Shown: positions 44,170-55,124, counted from the stretch's first letter. The stretch: DNA of 64,000 bases from CAJCJE01 sp963818685 (GCA_963818685.1 CAWFTJ010000009.1:1-64000), one strand, 5' to 3'. Program-made: numbers and translations. The notes: a model not told the origin generated them from the letters alone.

Positions 44170-47100
44170 ATGATTTCACGCCTGGTCTCGTTTGCTCTCT
44201 CGCAACGGTTCCTGATCGTCATCGCGTCACTCGCTCTGATGATCTGGGGCGCGATCTCTTTCCAGAGATTGCCCATCGACGCATATCCCGACCTTTCGCC
44301 GCCGCACGTTGAAATCATCACTCAATGGCCCGGCCATGCGGCGGAGGAAGTCGAGCGCCTGATCACAATTCCGCATCGAGATCGAGATGAACGGCATTCC
44401 GCGTCTGGAGTCGCTGCGGTCGATCTCGTTGTATGGGCTCTCGTCCGTTCAGATGAATTTCGAATATGGGGCGGATCCGTACTTCGTACGGGAGCAGGCG
44501 TTCGAGCGGGTTGCGAATGCCACGATGCCGCCGGGCGTAACGCCGAGCCTATCGCCGCTGTACAGCCCGAGCGGGTTGATTTACCGCTACGTCGTGCAGA
44601 GCCCGGACCGCACACCACAGGAACTGAAGACCATCGAGGATTGGGTGCTCGAACGCACGTACCGGTCGATACCGGGTGTGGCGGACGACTCCGGGTTTGG
44701 CGGCACGACCATGCAGTATCAGGTGCTGCTCGATCCAAATAAGCTGCTGACTTACGGTATTTCTGTCGCGCAGGTGCAGCAACAACTGAGCGCCAACAAC
44801 GCCAATGCGGGTGGCGGGTTTTACTCACAGGGCGGCCAGATCTATTACATTCGCGGACTGGGACTGGTTAGAAATACCACCGATATCGGAAACATCGTGC
44901 TGACTACGCACAACGGCATTCCGGTGTATGTGCATGACGTGGCACAAGTGCAGATCGGCCACGCCGTTCGGCTTGGGCAATTTGGATACATGCGGCAGCC
45001 GGAAGCGGTAGAAGGCGTGATCCTGATGCGCGTGGGCGAGCAGGCGCAGGTAATTCTGAAGCGAGTTGAAGATAAGACGGCCGATTTGAACGAGCACGTA
45101 TTGCCGCGGGACGTCAAGGTAGTTCCTTATTACGACCGCAGCTATCTGATCGAGGAGACGACGCGCACAGTCGAACGGAATCTTGTGCGGGGCATGATTC
45201 TGGTACTGGTCATTCTCGGGTTGATGCTGTTCAGCGTGCGCACGGCGCTGATCGTAGCGGTGACCATTCCGTTCGCACTGCTGTTCGCCTTCATCTGCCT
45301 GGACCGCCGCCACATTCCGGCGAATCTGCTATCCATCGGGGCAATCGATTTCGGAATCATCGTGGACGGCGCGGTGGTGATGGTGGAGAACATTTTCCGC
45401 GAGCTGGCGGCGCGGCACGGCCAGAACTATAACCTGCTTGAAGTAATCCGCGCCGCGGCGCGCGATGTCGAACGGCCCATCTTCTATGCCATCGCGGTGA
45501 TCATCGCGGGATACCTTCCCATCTATGTGCTGACCGGACCTTCGGGGCGGCTCTTCCGGCCCATGGCGGATACGATGTCTTTCGCGCTGGTCGGCTCACT
45601 CATCTGCGCCCTGACGTTGTTGCCGGTGCTGTGCGCGTATTTCCTTCGGAAGCACGTACATGAACCAGAACTCAGACTATACGACCGGGTCCGCGATTCT
45701 TACGGCAGGTTGCTTGCAGTGTGTCTGCGGAATCGGCTGCTGACGGTGATCGTGTGCCTGGCGATTTTCGGCGCTTCCCTGCTATTGATTCCGGGAATTG
45801 GCGCAGAGTTCATGCCGCATCTTGATGAAGGAGCGCTGTGGGTGCGCGCTACCACGCCGTACACTATCTCCTTCGAAGAAGCCTCGAAGCTTTCTCCGCA
45901 GATCCGCGACATCCTGCTGAGCTTCCCGCAGGTGACGACGGTCGCGAACGAGTTGGGGCGGCCTGACGACGGGACGGATCCGACCGGATTCTTCAATAAT
46001 GAGTTCTATGTTGGGCTGCGACCGTATGAGGACGCGTCCTGGCATCACGATATTCATACCAAGCCGGAGCTGATCAACGCGCTTCAGCAGAAGCTTTCCG
46101 CATTTCCCGGGGTCATTTTCAACTACACGCAGCCCGCTGAGGATGCCGTGGACGAGGCCGAGACGGGATTGAAGAGTTTGCTCGCGGTCAAGATTTTTGG
46201 CAGCGATTTGAAGATCGCTGGAGCAAAAGGCAGAGCAGGTGAGAGATGTTCTCTCGCACGTCCGCGGCATTACTCACATCGTAATCGTTCGCGAACTGGG
46301 ACAGCCTAGCCTGACCATCAAGCCAGACCGCGCCAAAATCGCACGTTATGGCTTAAATGTCAGCGACGTGAACACTTTGATTGAGACTGCACTCGGGGGC
46401 TCCGCGGCGACCCAAGTGATTCAGGGAGAGGAGCAGTTCGATCTGGTTGTGCGAATGCAGGAGCAGTTCCGAAATAACGAAACCGCGATCAAGAATCTGC
46501 TGATCACTACGCCCGACGGCCAACATCTTCCGTTGAGCCAATTCGCCGACATACATATTGAAAACGGCGCTTCGCTGATCTATCGCGAATCGAACTCGAG
46601 ATACATCGGCGTGCAGTTCAGCGTTGACGGACGCGACCTGGCCAGCGCAGTGGGAGAGGCGCGTAAAAAGGTTGGCTCAAAGCGTCAAACTGCCAATCGG
46701 CTACACGTTTGACTGGGGCGGAGAGTATCAGGACTATCTCTCCTCGATGGCTCAAATGAGGGTGATTCTGCCGCTTACGGTGCTGCTGATTTTGCTGATT
46801 CTGTTTGCTCTGTACGGCAATTTAAAGTTTCCGCTGATCATTTTCTTCAGCGTGCTGATCACCCAGCCGGTCGGCGGATTGCTTGCGCTCTGGATGACGG
46901 GGACAACTTTCAGCGTTTCGTCGATGCTGGGATTTGTCGCGCTAATGGGTGTAGCGGTACAAACGAGCGTAATTCTTTACTCCTTCATTAACAAGCTGCG
47001 GCTGGAAGGGAAGGACACTATGAGTGCGACGTCCTCGATGCTTCGGTGCTGCGCCTACGGCCGATCGCGATGACGGCCCTGGTGGCTTGTTTCGGTCTGC

Positions 47101-47259
47101 TGCCCGCGGCGATGTCGACAGGAATAGGGAGCGACTCACAGAGACCTTTCGCGATCGTGATTGTCGGGGGCATGATCTCGCGGCTGCTTCCTGTCGATTT
47201 TCCTGGCCCCGGTGCTCTATTCGCTTGTGGCGCGCAAGGGCGACGTATTGCAAGTGTGA
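44170..47259 (+). CDS. Heavy-metal efflux RND pump (CzcA-like), about five frameshifts
   Basis: About 1029 aa when corrected, normal length. TM1 at the start (FLIVIASLALMIWGAISFQR), porter domains, and the TM4 motif DFGIIVDGAVVMVEN, which is the HME1 (Co/Zn/Cd) signature rather than the copper/silver CusA type. FMPHLDEGALWVRATTPYTI, FGSDL, and the second TM block (ILPLTVLLILLILFALYGNL, PVGGLLALWMTGT) follow; the end reads VARKGDVLQV. Shifts lie near 44370, 46220, 46660, 47040 and 47190. It exports divalent metals with the adaptor encoded before it and presumably the outer membrane factor at 49.5 kb. Confidence 0.88.
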
Positions 47260-47287
47260 CGAAAGCTGCGGCTTCTTTATCGGGGCT

Positions 47288-47881
47288 TCAGCTTACCCAC
47301 AATCCGCTGAAGCGAGCGGGTGACGCCTCGTCCAAGATCGAACTGACGATCCTGCCGGTCTGATCGATCACGATGGTAGTAGGAACCACAAAAATACCGA
47401 AATATCCGCTGACTCGACTGTCTTCGTCGAGCAGGAACGGAAATGTATAACCGCGGTCTTTGACGAGAGAGCTTGTGACTGCGTCCGGCTCGTGGCTGAT
47501 ACCAAGCACGACCACATTGTTTTTTGCATTGTCGCGGTAGAGCTTTTCGAGGCCAGGCAAACTCCTCGCGCAGGTTCCGCAGGACGGGGACCAAAACTGC
47601 AGCACCACCACATGACCGCGAAACTGGCGCAGAGAATATTGGCGTTGCTTCGCATCGGTCAATGTGAAGTCATATGCCTGCTGAATCCGATCTCTCAAAT
47701 CGAGCAGAGCCAAGCGGGTCGTGAGCGAAGGATCGTCCTCTGCAGTAGTCAAGTGATGCTGATGAATTTCCAGTGCAACGAAAGAATACATGGAGGCACA
47801 CCAGGCATCTTCCGGTTCGCCAACCGTGGAGGGAACATCGCCGCGCGCCAAGGGGAGTAGTGAACCCAGGAGAAATTGCAC
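47288..47881 (-). CDS. TlpA/ResA-like thiol-disulfide redoxin
   Basis: About 197 aa. I prefer GTG 47881 (signal peptide QFLLGSLLPLARGDVPS), 22 nt after the upstream gene's stop; the longer open frame would overlap that gene. The redoxin domain has YDFTLTDAKQRQYSLRQFRG, VVVLQFWSPSCGTCARSLPG with active-site CGTC, LGISHEPDAV, and the cis-Pro in VVPTTIVID. A periplasmic disulfide reductase that could maintain Cys-rich proteins of the metal-efflux locus. A second frame gives an alternative C-terminus (to 47277), so the end is uncertain. Convergent with the RND pump. Confidence 0.8.
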   Translation of the reverse strand: MQFLLGSLLPLARGDVPSTVGEPEDAWCASMYSFVALEIHQHHLTTAEDDPSLTTRLALLDLRDRIQQAYDFTLTDAKQRQYSLRQFRGHVVVLQFWSPSCGTCARSLPGLEKLYRDNAKNNVVVLGISHEPDAVTSSLVKDRGYTFPFLLDEDSRVSGYFGIFVVPTTIVIDQTGRIVSSILDEASPARFSGLWVS

Positions 47882-47903
47882 GATGGGCTGCAAGGGTTCC
47901 GCA

Positions 47904-49073
47904 TTACTCCTGGACGGCGGCGAGCGATAACAACTTCGCCGCGGCGCCAACACGTTGACGGTCTGGGGACATGCCACGAATCTGCTGAAGGGCTTGCCGT
48001 TCCATAGCGCTGCGCGCGCGCTTCGAAACGTCTGGCTGTTGCAGCCTTTCGAACAGGTCGTCAACTGATCTTTCGGGCGCGCTTTCTTCGGGCTTGCGAG
48101 GGAGTAGTGAAGCCGATGCGGCTGGCGAGAGCTCACGGCCGGCAAGTGCGATCCCCTCCGCTTTCGGCACCGGTTTTGAATCCGGCTTCGACCAGACGAT
48201 TTGAAGAGGCTGTGTGCTTTTGAGGATGGTCTGCCAATTGACCGCACTCAACAGGTTCTGCCACTCGGGATTGAGGGGAAATTCCGGATGTTTGTCCGGC
48301 GTCAACACATGCAAGTACGCGGATGCGGGCAACAGGACAGATTCGCGAACATCGGTGGTCCAGATATCACGACCGGCAATTCGATACTTCGCCGTGAGCG
48401 TGCCGGGAAGTCCACTGGAGAATTTGTCCGATTCGGCCGAGACGGCGATGCGGCGGATGGCCTCGAGCGCGAGTGGTGGGTTTGCGAGCACGATCTCGCG
48501 AACGCACCTCAGCAGAAAAAGAGCTTCTTCCGGGTTCAGGGTGGGCGGAAGTGAACTTAGCATCTTGTTGAAGAAGGCGACTGCGCCCCCAGGCTGCTGC
48601 CGAACTAATTGCCTAAGAATAAGAACTGCGCCGGATAAATCGGTGAGGCCCTGTAGCCGCGACCGATCGGCGAGTGCGATCGCCTCTTCCGGATGCCCCT
48701 GCCGCAGGTAATAATCAATCAGCACGTTACCCACTGCCCGCCGATCGGGTATGAATGGAACCGTTTGGAGGACGTCTGCCGGATCTATGCGCATACCTGT
48801 CTCAAGGACGTTTGTCGTAATCTGTGCGTCGATATGCTCTCCGGATTCGAGGATCGCCAGGCAATCCCTAATAAACGTAGCCGCCGCCGAGGGCTCGGTG
48901 GGCCGCAGCAGTTCCGCGGCTGCGAGTAAGCTTTGAATCTCGAGGCCAGGGGGCTCGCGGCGCGCACTCTCGCGGACACGTTGAATGAGCAGTTGGGTCG
49001 AGCCGCTGCTTGTGACCGCAGCGCTGCCGCTAGACGTAAAAAGAATCGCGAAAGCGAGGACGAAGAGAATCAT
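47904..49073 (-). CDS. Secreted helical-repeat hypothetical protein
   Basis: 389 aa, intact. ATG 49073 gives a signal peptide (MILFVLAFAILFTSSGSAAV); a longer frame to 49121 is possible. The body is alpha-helical with TPR/HEAT-like spacing (LEIQSLLAAAELLRPTEPSA, DYYLRQGHPEEAIALADRSR, FLLRCVREIVLANPPLALEA). The C-terminal third is Pro/Ser-rich and polar. I do not recognise a named family. It sits between the Cys-rich small protein and the redoxin in the minus-strand half of the metal-efflux locus. Confidence 0.65.
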   Translation of the reverse strand: MILFVLAFAILFTSSGSAAVTSSGSTQLLIQRVRESARREPPGLEIQSLLAAAELLRPTEPSAAATFIRDCLAILESGEHIDAQITTNVLETGMRIDPADVLQTVPFIPDRRAVGNVLIDYYLRQGHPEEAIALADRSRLQGLTDLSGAVLILRQLVRQQPGGAVAFFNKMLSSLPPTLNPEEALFLLRCVREIVLANPPLALEAIRRIAVSAESDKFSSGLPGTLTAKYRIAGRDIWTTDVRESVLLPASAYLHVLTPDKHPEFPLNPEWQNLLSAVNWQTILKSTQPLQIVWSKPDSKPVPKAEGIALAGRELSPAASASLLPRKPEESAPERSVDDLFERLQQPDVSKRARSAMERQALQQIRGMSPDRQRVGAAAKLLSLAAVQE

Positions 49074-49135
49074 TTGGATGGAAATAAGGCGGGGCGCACG
49101 CGGCACCCCTGCCGAATACAACTACGAGGCAGACG

Positions 49136-49435
49136 TTAAGCGCGCGGAGGATGGTAAGGAGGATCGAGGGCGACAGCGGAAGGGGTTCGCGTACGGATAG
49201 CTTCCAGGTAGATACCCAGCTCTACCCGGAAAAGACGTACGGGAAATGTGAGCACAACGTGTGCGCAACAGCAGAAACAATCGTCTGAAACACCGTTATC
49301 AGGGCAGGGTAAATTTTGCGCGGATTGGGTCTTATGGACCACCTGTTCAAGGATGTCCACGCCGATCATGTCGACGGCGACACTGATCAGCAGAAGAGCG
49401 GAGGCGAGCCGAAATGCCGCCAGCCAAAATCTCAT
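49136..49435 (-). CDS. Small Cys-rich membrane-anchored protein in metal-efflux locus
   Basis: 99 aa. One N-terminal hydrophobic helix (LAAFRLASALLLISVAVDMI) then a short exported segment with NLPCPDNGVSDDCFCCCAHV, i.e. five Cys and a His within 14 residues, followed by a beta-like stretch. Size and position resemble CzcI-type or DUF2946-like small periplasmic metal-responsive proteins beside RND genes; no family is certain. Lies 100 nt after the outer membrane factor gene. Confidence 0.55.
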   Translation of the reverse strand: MRFWLAAFRLASALLLISVAVDMIGVDILEQVVHKTQSAQNLPCPDNGVSDDCFCCCAHVVLTFPVRLFRVELGIYLEAIRTRTPSAVALDPPYHPPRA

Positions 49436-49535
49436 GGCCTGAGAAGCGATGTTTCCTGTGCTTCCGTTCGATTATACATGCGCGAAATAATTGGCGGCGG
49501 CAGATGCTATTCACGAGCCGAATAGCAGGCGCGCG

Positions 49536-50813
49536 TCAACGGATTACTTCGCGTCCAACGGCAAAATTCAATTGATTCGCGGCGGATAAATAGGCGCCCA
49601 CCAGATTTACATAGCTCAGTTGGGTATCACGATATTCCTTCTGCGCATCCAGGAAGTCGAGCAACGATGCGGCTCCGTGCAGGTATGCGAACGACACGCC
49701 CTCTCTTATATCCACTGCTTCTTTCAGGTACTTGGTCTTGTACGGCTGGAGTAGCTTGAGGGTACTTTCGAGAGTTGCGTATGCGGAGTCCACATCGTGA
49801 AGCGCAGTCAGCTGGGCGGCGTCGCGCAATTTTTCGTTTCGTCCAATATCAAGCAACGTGTGTAGCTTGTCACCTTGATTCTTGTCGAAAATGCGCAGCG
49901 GGAAATTGATACTGAAGCCCACGTACGTATTCAGCGGAGGAGGTTGGTGAGATGCATCGACGCTGAAGGTCGGGTCCGCGGAACCGTTTGCCACCGAAAG
50001 CTGATGATCTGTCCTCGATTTTTCGAGCGACTGCTGCGCTTCCTTGAGATCCGGCCGGCTATTTACGGCCAGTTTCCGGAGTTCATCCAAGCTTGTGACG
50101 GGCTCCTCAAAATCGAAATTCTCCGAGACGTCAAATTGTTCCACCGGGGTCGGATCCCGCAGAAGGGTCAAGAGGTCAATTTTTGCGGTACGCAAATTGA
50201 CTTCCGCCGTTGCCAAGTCTGATTCGAATTGGACCCGCTGCAATTCCACGCGTTGAAAATCGACTTTCGAAATGTCGCCCGCTTTAAGGCGGTCCCGGCC
50301 GATCGCGATTTCCTTGTCGTAGTATTCGATATTGTCTTGTGCGACCTGCCGTACAGCCTTGGCCAGCAGCATGCGGACGAAGGCATCGCGCAAGTTGTAC
50401 ATCAAGTTTCGCTCCAGATCCGATTGGGCAGATATGGAAATCGCAGTCGCTTGTTGCGCGCTTGCGAGCCGCAGTTCACGCTTGTGCTCGCGCTCGTGCA
50501 GGTAATCCACGCTCCAAAACAAATAGGACTGGGAAATCGGCCGGTACGGATTGCCATTAAATGGCGTGAACTGATCCCATCCCAGGGTCAGATTGGGATT
50601 TGGCCTGAGATCTGCCGTGATCTCGTCGGCACGTGACTCCTCGATTGTCACTTGCCCGGCCAACAGATTCGGATTATTGGCCCGAAACGTATTTTGAGCG
50701 TCGCGCCAGGTTAGGACCTGCTGTGCGGACACGATCTGCGCCAGGCAAGTCGCTATTACAACTTGCGGGAATAAACGGACCGCTACTCGCAACTCATCTC
50801 TCTGGAAGGCCAA
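49536..50813 (-). CDS. Outer membrane efflux protein (TolC/CzcC-like)
   Basis: 425 aa, intact, with an N-terminal signal region (LFPQVVIATCLAQIVSAQ). Two OEP repeats: LTWRDAQNTFRANNPNLLAG, ADLRPNPNLTLGW, SAQSDLERNLMYNLRDAFVR, KAGDISKVDFQRVELQRVQF; and SRPDLKEAQQSLEKSRTDHQ, VGFSINFPLRIFDKNQGDKL, YLHGAASLLDFLDAQKEYRD. Coiled-coil periplasmic helices and the S-L-L-D-L-D-A-Q-type motif are family hallmarks. Forms the outer membrane exit of the RND system. First gene of the minus-strand set. Confidence 0.9.
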   Translation of the reverse strand: MAFQRDELRVAVRLFPQVVIATCLAQIVSAQQVLTWRDAQNTFRANNPNLLAGQVTIEESRADEITADLRPNPNLTLGWDQFTPFNGNPYRPISQSYLFWSVDYLHEREHKRELRLASAQQATAISISAQSDLERNLMYNLRDAFVRMLLAKAVRQVAQDNIEYYDKEIAIGRDRLKAGDISKVDFQRVELQRVQFESDLATAEVNLRTAKIDLLTLLRDPTPVEQFDVSENFDFEEPVTSLDELRKLAVNSRPDLKEAQQSLEKSRTDHQLSVANGSADPTFSVDASHQPPPLNTYVGFSINFPLRIFDKNQGDKLHTLLDIGRNEKLRDAAQLTALHDVDSAYATLESTLKLLQPYKTKYLKEAVDIREGVSFAYLHGAASLLDFLDAQKEYRDTQLSYVNLVGAYLSAANQLNFAVGREVIR

Positions 50814-50939
50814 CCAGCTTGTTTTCCGGTCATCGAGTGTCTACTGGGGAGATAAGACGCCTGCGACCCTTTTCACGTTTTAGTATATCCGCGCAAGTAT
50901 GGGCGAGCCGGCGGAAGGGATGCAAACCAGGTGACGGAA

Positions 50940-51149
50940 TCAGCGTGGCCGGGCGGTCAGGCGCTCGCGCGCTTCGGCTTCCATGAGCCGCGTATACGCT
51001 AAGTCGATGCGAAGCACATAGCTCTGGCTGAGTTCGCCCAACTCTTCGGGGTTCAGTCCGCTCATGCGGCCATCGCGCAACATGCCCGCATGCTCACTCA
51101 CGGCCTTCTGCCATTTTTGCCGCAAGATCTCAAGACTGGCGATATCCAT
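50940..51149 (-). CDS. Small helical hypothetical protein
   Basis: 69 aa from ATG 51149: MDIASLEILRQKWQKAVSEH, then two amphipathic helices (LNPEELGELSQSYVLRIDLA, YTRLMEAEARERL). Charged, no Cys, no signal peptide. Composition looks like real coding sequence but I do not recognise a family. Possibly a regulator or adaptor; no operon partner is close. Confidence 0.45.
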   Translation of the reverse strand: MDIASLEILRQKWQKAVSEHAGMLRDGRMSGLNPEELGELSQSYVLRIDLAYTRLMEAEARERLTARPR

Positions 51150-51268
51150 GTCCTATTTTTGAATCGCGGGGGTAGGGTGCTCAAGGGCCGGACGGGCGTT
51201 TGGGTCCAGCGTTGTTACCAGTACGGCCTCAGCCCGCGAGGGGCTAAGGTGTAGGCGAGGACTCGGAG

Positions 51269-51632
51269 TTAGGGCTTGCTTTCCGTGTCGGGGTTCTTTG
51301 TGGGACCGGTGTCGGCCGCCCAGTCGTCGGCAGGCACATCCCCGATGTCGGTGAGTCCTAAGCGGCCGTCGGTCGCTTCCACGATTTCAATTCCGTCGCT
51401 GTCGCGAAGCTCTTCTTCGGCATCGAAGCCGCTGGTGCTCGCGATGGCGAATGGAACTGGTAGCGCCGAAACTGGTGGGATCCGCAGTGGGCTGTGCGGG
51501 ACCAGAGCCCATTTCATCCGGCCGCGCTTCGATTGTCGCCGGTGTCTTCCCGATCTCCGCGGTGAATTGCGCTGTCGTTTGGACCGAAGTCGAACATACC
51601 TGGTTGACAATACTCGCGGAGTTTGGTTTCAA
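51269..51632 (-). CDS. Hypothetical protein downstream of the ABC permease, one frameshift
   Basis: TTG 51632 lies 3 nt after the permease stop: KPNSASIVNQVCSTSVQTTA, QFTAEIGKTPATIEARPDEM; after a one-base shift near 51460 it continues AIASTSGFDAEEELRDSDGI, EIVEATDGRLGLTDIGDVPA and stops at 51269. The sequence is acidic, low in hydrophobics and rich in Pro/Thr, so partly disordered. No family recognised. Confidence 0.4.
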
Positions 51633-51634
51633 GA

Positions 51635-52842
51635 CTACTCGTATCGCAGAGCGTCGGTGGGATTCAATTGAGAGGCGCGGCGGGCGGGCAGAAGACCGAA
51701 ACCTACACCGACGGTGAAGGAGACCGCAAAGGCGACGAGCATGGACAGCGGGGAAATGGGAACTCGCACCTGCTGAGTGAATAGACGGACGCTCAAGGGC
51801 AGCGCCAGACCGATGATAATCCCGACGAGCCCGCCCGCCAAACTAATGAGCACGGATTCCACGAGGAACTGCACCATCACTTCGCGACGCGATGCGCCGA
51901 CTGCCATGCGCACTCCGATTTCGCGGGTCCTCTCGGTCACCGTGACCAGCATGATGTTCATGATGCCGATGCCGGAGATGATCAGGGCGATTGCGGATAC
52001 GATGACCAGCACTACGGTCAGCACGGTTGCGATCTGATCGGCAGTATCGAGGATGGCGGTCAAGTCCTGCACGTTGTAGGCGGCGCCTGGGCGATGCCGG
52101 TGGTGCAGGATATCGTCCACCTCCTGCCGGATGGTGGGGACATCGGCCGCATTGCGGACCTCGACGTAAACCGGGTCGATGCGCTCGTACGGCATGAAGT
52201 ACTTCATCACGGTGATGGGGATGAGAATGGTTTCGTCGGTGATCTCACCTTGGCCGAAGGTGCTGGTCTTCTCGCGAAAGGTGCCGATGACGGTGAACCG
52301 GAGCTGGCTGATTTTGATGTTTTGGCCGATGGCGGCATCCTGGCTTCCGAAGATGCGAATGGCGAGCTTATCGGTCAGCATGGCAACGTGCTCGCGCAGA
52401 GCCAAGTCGCTTTCGTCCAACGTGCGGCCACTCAGAATCACGAGGTTGCGCACGCGCGCATATTCCTCATCCACGCCATCGATGGTGACTTCGCGAATCT
52501 TGCCGTTGACGACAATCTGATCGTTGGTGTTCATCACGGCGGAAGCCGCGATGATGCGGTTGCCGAGCGTGTCGCGGATGGCCTGCACGTCGGCAATCTT
52601 CACGAAATCGGCCTGAACTTGCGCGGTGTTTTGCCCGCCAGCCTGATAACTGGCATAGACGAGATTGGAGCCGATTCCGCGGATCTGATCGAGGATCAGA
52701 TCTTTGCTCGCGAGCGAGATGGTGACCACAAGGATCACCGAGGCGTTGCCGATAATCAGGCCCAGATGCAGTGAGAAAGGTGCGCAGCCGATTGGCGCGC
52801 AACGCCTGCGAGACTGAATCTGATGGCCTCAGCGAGATTCAT
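51635..52842 (-). CDS. MacB-like ABC transporter permease, N-terminal frameshifts
   Basis: About 402 aa. ATG 52842 (MNLAEAIRFSL) opens the protein; two one-base shifts near 52800 and 52750 are needed to join ALRANRLRTFLTA and LGLIIGNASVILVVTISLAS, after which the frame is clean. Periplasmic MacB_PCD domain, then FtsX helices (VLTVVLVIVSAIALIISGIG, IMNIMLVTVTERTREIGVRM, AVGASRREVMVQFLVESVLI) and ending RASQLNPTDALRYE. Works with a separate ATPase and adaptor in export or lipoprotein release; neither is encoded beside it. Confidence 0.88.
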
Positions 52843-52882
52843 TGGAAGTTAGCGGCACTCCCGTGCGAGCACCAGTAGCCGG

Positions 52883-53782
52883 CTACTCGGACGTTAAGGC
52901 GCCGCCGACTTGTTTCAGCAAACGCGCGGCAGCTTCTTTGGGCGGATCATCTACCGTAATCGGCGCCTGGATGTATTTCTGGAGAAGAGTCTTCGCTTCG
53001 TCCAAGCTGCGCTTCTGCTTGATCAGCAGATCGGCGCGTGCAAACCAGATCGTGGGAGCATTCGGGTGGGCTTTCTGGGCCTCGAGGAACACCGCATCGC
53101 TTTCCCGAATACGACCTTGGTTCGCCAGAAACTTGGCCAATGCGATCACATGGCCTATTGCCTGAGGAGCGACTGCGACGGCTTGCCGAAGCTGCTGTTC
53201 GGCAGTGTCGAAATTCTTTGCGCTTCTGGGCGAGCTTCGCTTTGAGGAAAAGCCCTTCAGCGGGATCAAGGCGGAGATCTGGTCGGCTACTTTGCTGGCG
53301 CGATCGTAGCCGCCGCCCAAAAAGCCGGGAGCTTCCAAGTAGAAATCGAAAAGATCGCCGAGCGCGTCACTATTTCTCGGATCGAGCGCCACGGAATGTT
53401 CGAACGCCTGCCGTGCCTTCGAGGCGAGACTGGGCGCCGTTAGGGGATTGGAAGTCTCGGCGCGTTTGCCATAGGCGCGACCGAGCCAGTCCATGTACTC
53501 GCTGTTCTTGGGGTCGGAAAGCGTAGCCTTTTGCAGGTAATCTGTGGACTTCTTAAAATCGCCGAGCATGAAATAGTCGCGGCCGATCAGGAACAGGGTG
53601 GCGGAATCGCTGCTGGATTTGTCCAGCAGAGCGAGAGAAGCTTCGTAATCTGTTCGTTTATAGAGCTCTTCTGCTTTGTTCAAGTCGCCAGCGCGAAGTG
53701 GCCGCACGGAGAGAAACAGCACGCCTAAGACGGCTAGTGAAGCAAGGCCCCGAAACACCTTATTTCTCTTATTACCCGGCAT
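52883..53782 (-). CDS. Secreted TPR protein
   Basis: 299 aa. Signal/anchor helix GLASLAVLGVLFLSVRPLRA, then TPR-like units: LNKAEELYKRTDYEASLALL, FLIGRDYFMLGDFKKSTDYL, DPKNSEYMDWLGRAYGK, RQAFEHSVALDPRNSDALGD, QQLRQAVAVAPQAIGHVIAL, ESDAVFLEAQKAHPNAPTIW. The stretch KGFSSKRSSPRSAKNFDTAE may hide two compensating indels. A protein-interaction scaffold in the periplasm. Upstream of and co-directional with the ABC permease (40 nt gap). Confidence 0.75.
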   Translation of the reverse strand: MPGNKRNKVFRGLASLAVLGVLFLSVRPLRAGDLNKAEELYKRTDYEASLALLDKSSSDSATLFLIGRDYFMLGDFKKSTDYLQKATLSDPKNSEYMDWLGRAYGKRAETSNPLTAPSLASKARQAFEHSVALDPRNSDALGDLFDFYLEAPGFLGGGYDRASKVADQISALIPLKGFSSKRSSPRSAKNFDTAEQQLRQAVAVAPQAIGHVIALAKFLANQGRIRESDAVFLEAQKAHPNAPTIWFARADLLIKQKRSLDEAKTLLQKYIQAPITVDDPPKEAAARLLKQVGGALTSE

Positions 53783-53922
53783 TGTAGCGTCAATATTTGG
53801 GAGCTATCAACCAGATGCGGCGCGAGCGGCGAAGTTGCGACGGTTGCCGGAATCGGTGCGATAACGGTGAAACGGTATAGTATTCTTAGGCTTAAATCTC
53901 AGAATTTAGGAGAGGTAAGGAT

Positions 53923-55124
53923 ATGCTCGCCCAGTTGCGACGTGCGCTTGTTCTTAGCGGTTTCGTTCTGCTGGTGGCCTGCAGCGCGTGGGCCCAGACA
54001 ACCACCCTGGAAGGCGATGTCAAGGATCAAAACGGCCAGCCCTTAAAAGGGGCGGTCATCAAGCTGGACCGAACGGATATCAAGGGACATTATCAGGTCA
54101 AGACGGACAAGAAGGGGCACTGGCTGTACACCGGCTTACCCTTCGGGAAGTATGACGTCAGCTGTGAAGTAGACGGCAAGGCCATGGACAAGGTAAGCGG
54201 CGTTCAATCGAAGTATGGCGAATCTGTGCCGGTGAACTTCGATTTGAGCAAGACTGAAGCAGCAGCAGGCAGCGACGACTCAGGCGAATGCGAATGGGGA
54301 ACTGACAGCGGAGCAGCAGCGCGGCATGACGAAGGAGCAGAAGGAGCAATACGAGGCGCAGCTGAAGCAGCGAACGGAGGCCATGAAGAAGAACAAGGCC
54401 CTGAACGATGCGTATAACGGCGGCCAGGACGCCATCAAAGGCAGCGGCTGCCGAGCCGGACAAGGACGAAGAAAGCAGCGGATTACCAGACCGCGATTGA
54501 CAGTCTCGACAAGGCCGTCGAGCTGGCCGACACCGATGCCAATAAGGCGGCTGTTTGGGACAGCTTAGGCGAGGCTTATGCGGGATTGGCTGCTACTCAG
54601 ACCGGCGACGACAGAACCAAATCGTATGACCAGGCGATTGACGCTTATAACAAAGGACTGCCGCTCAAGCCGAACGATGCTGCCGTTTACAACCAGCTAG
54701 GCAACATCTACGGAGCTGAGCGGAAGATTCCGGAAGCTACAGACGCTTTGACGAAGTCAGCTCAGTTGGATCCGAGCATGGCAGCGAAGGCTTACTTCAA
54801 CATGGGCGCGAACCTGGTGAATAGCGGGCAGGCGGATAAAGCCGCCGAGTTCTTCAAGAAAGCCACCGATGCCGATCCGAACTATGCCGACGCGTGGTTC
54901 CAATATGGAAGCTCGTTGATGATGAAGGGGTCGGTAGATGCGAAGACCGGTCAACAAATCTATCCACCTGATACCGGGACCAGCGCTGCAGAAATACTTG
55001 GAGCTGCAGCCGAATGGAGCTGCATGCACAAGAGGCGACCGCGATGCTGCAGGCGATGGGCGAAAAGGTGGAAGTCAAGGTCACGAATCCGAACGCCACC
55101 AAGAAGAAGAAACCGCCACAGTAG
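53923..55124 (+). CDS. Secreted carboxypeptidase-regulatory/TPR protein, frameshifted
   Basis: About 400 aa. Signal peptide (ALVLSGFVLLVACSAWAQ), then a carboxypeptidase regulatory-like beta domain (LEGDVKDQNGQPLKGAVIKL, KGHYQVKTDKKGHWLYTGLP), a charged helical linker (MTKEQKEQYEAQLKQRTEAM), and TPRs (DYQTAIDSLDKAVELADTDA, SYDQAIDAYNKGLPLKPNDA, DALTKSAQLDPSMAAKAYFN, AAEFFKKATDADPNYADAWF). The tail after correction is AMGEKVEVKVTNPNATKKKK-PPQ. Shifts near 54270, 54450 and 55000. AGGAGAGG precedes the ATG. An acidobacterial periplasmic or outer-membrane scaffold type; exact role unknown. Confidence 0.78.

Noticed and set aside
44170..47259. CusA-type copper/silver pump
   Set aside because: The TM4 motif is DFGIIVDGAVVMVEN, the divalent-metal (CzcA, HME1) pattern, rather than the CusA form.
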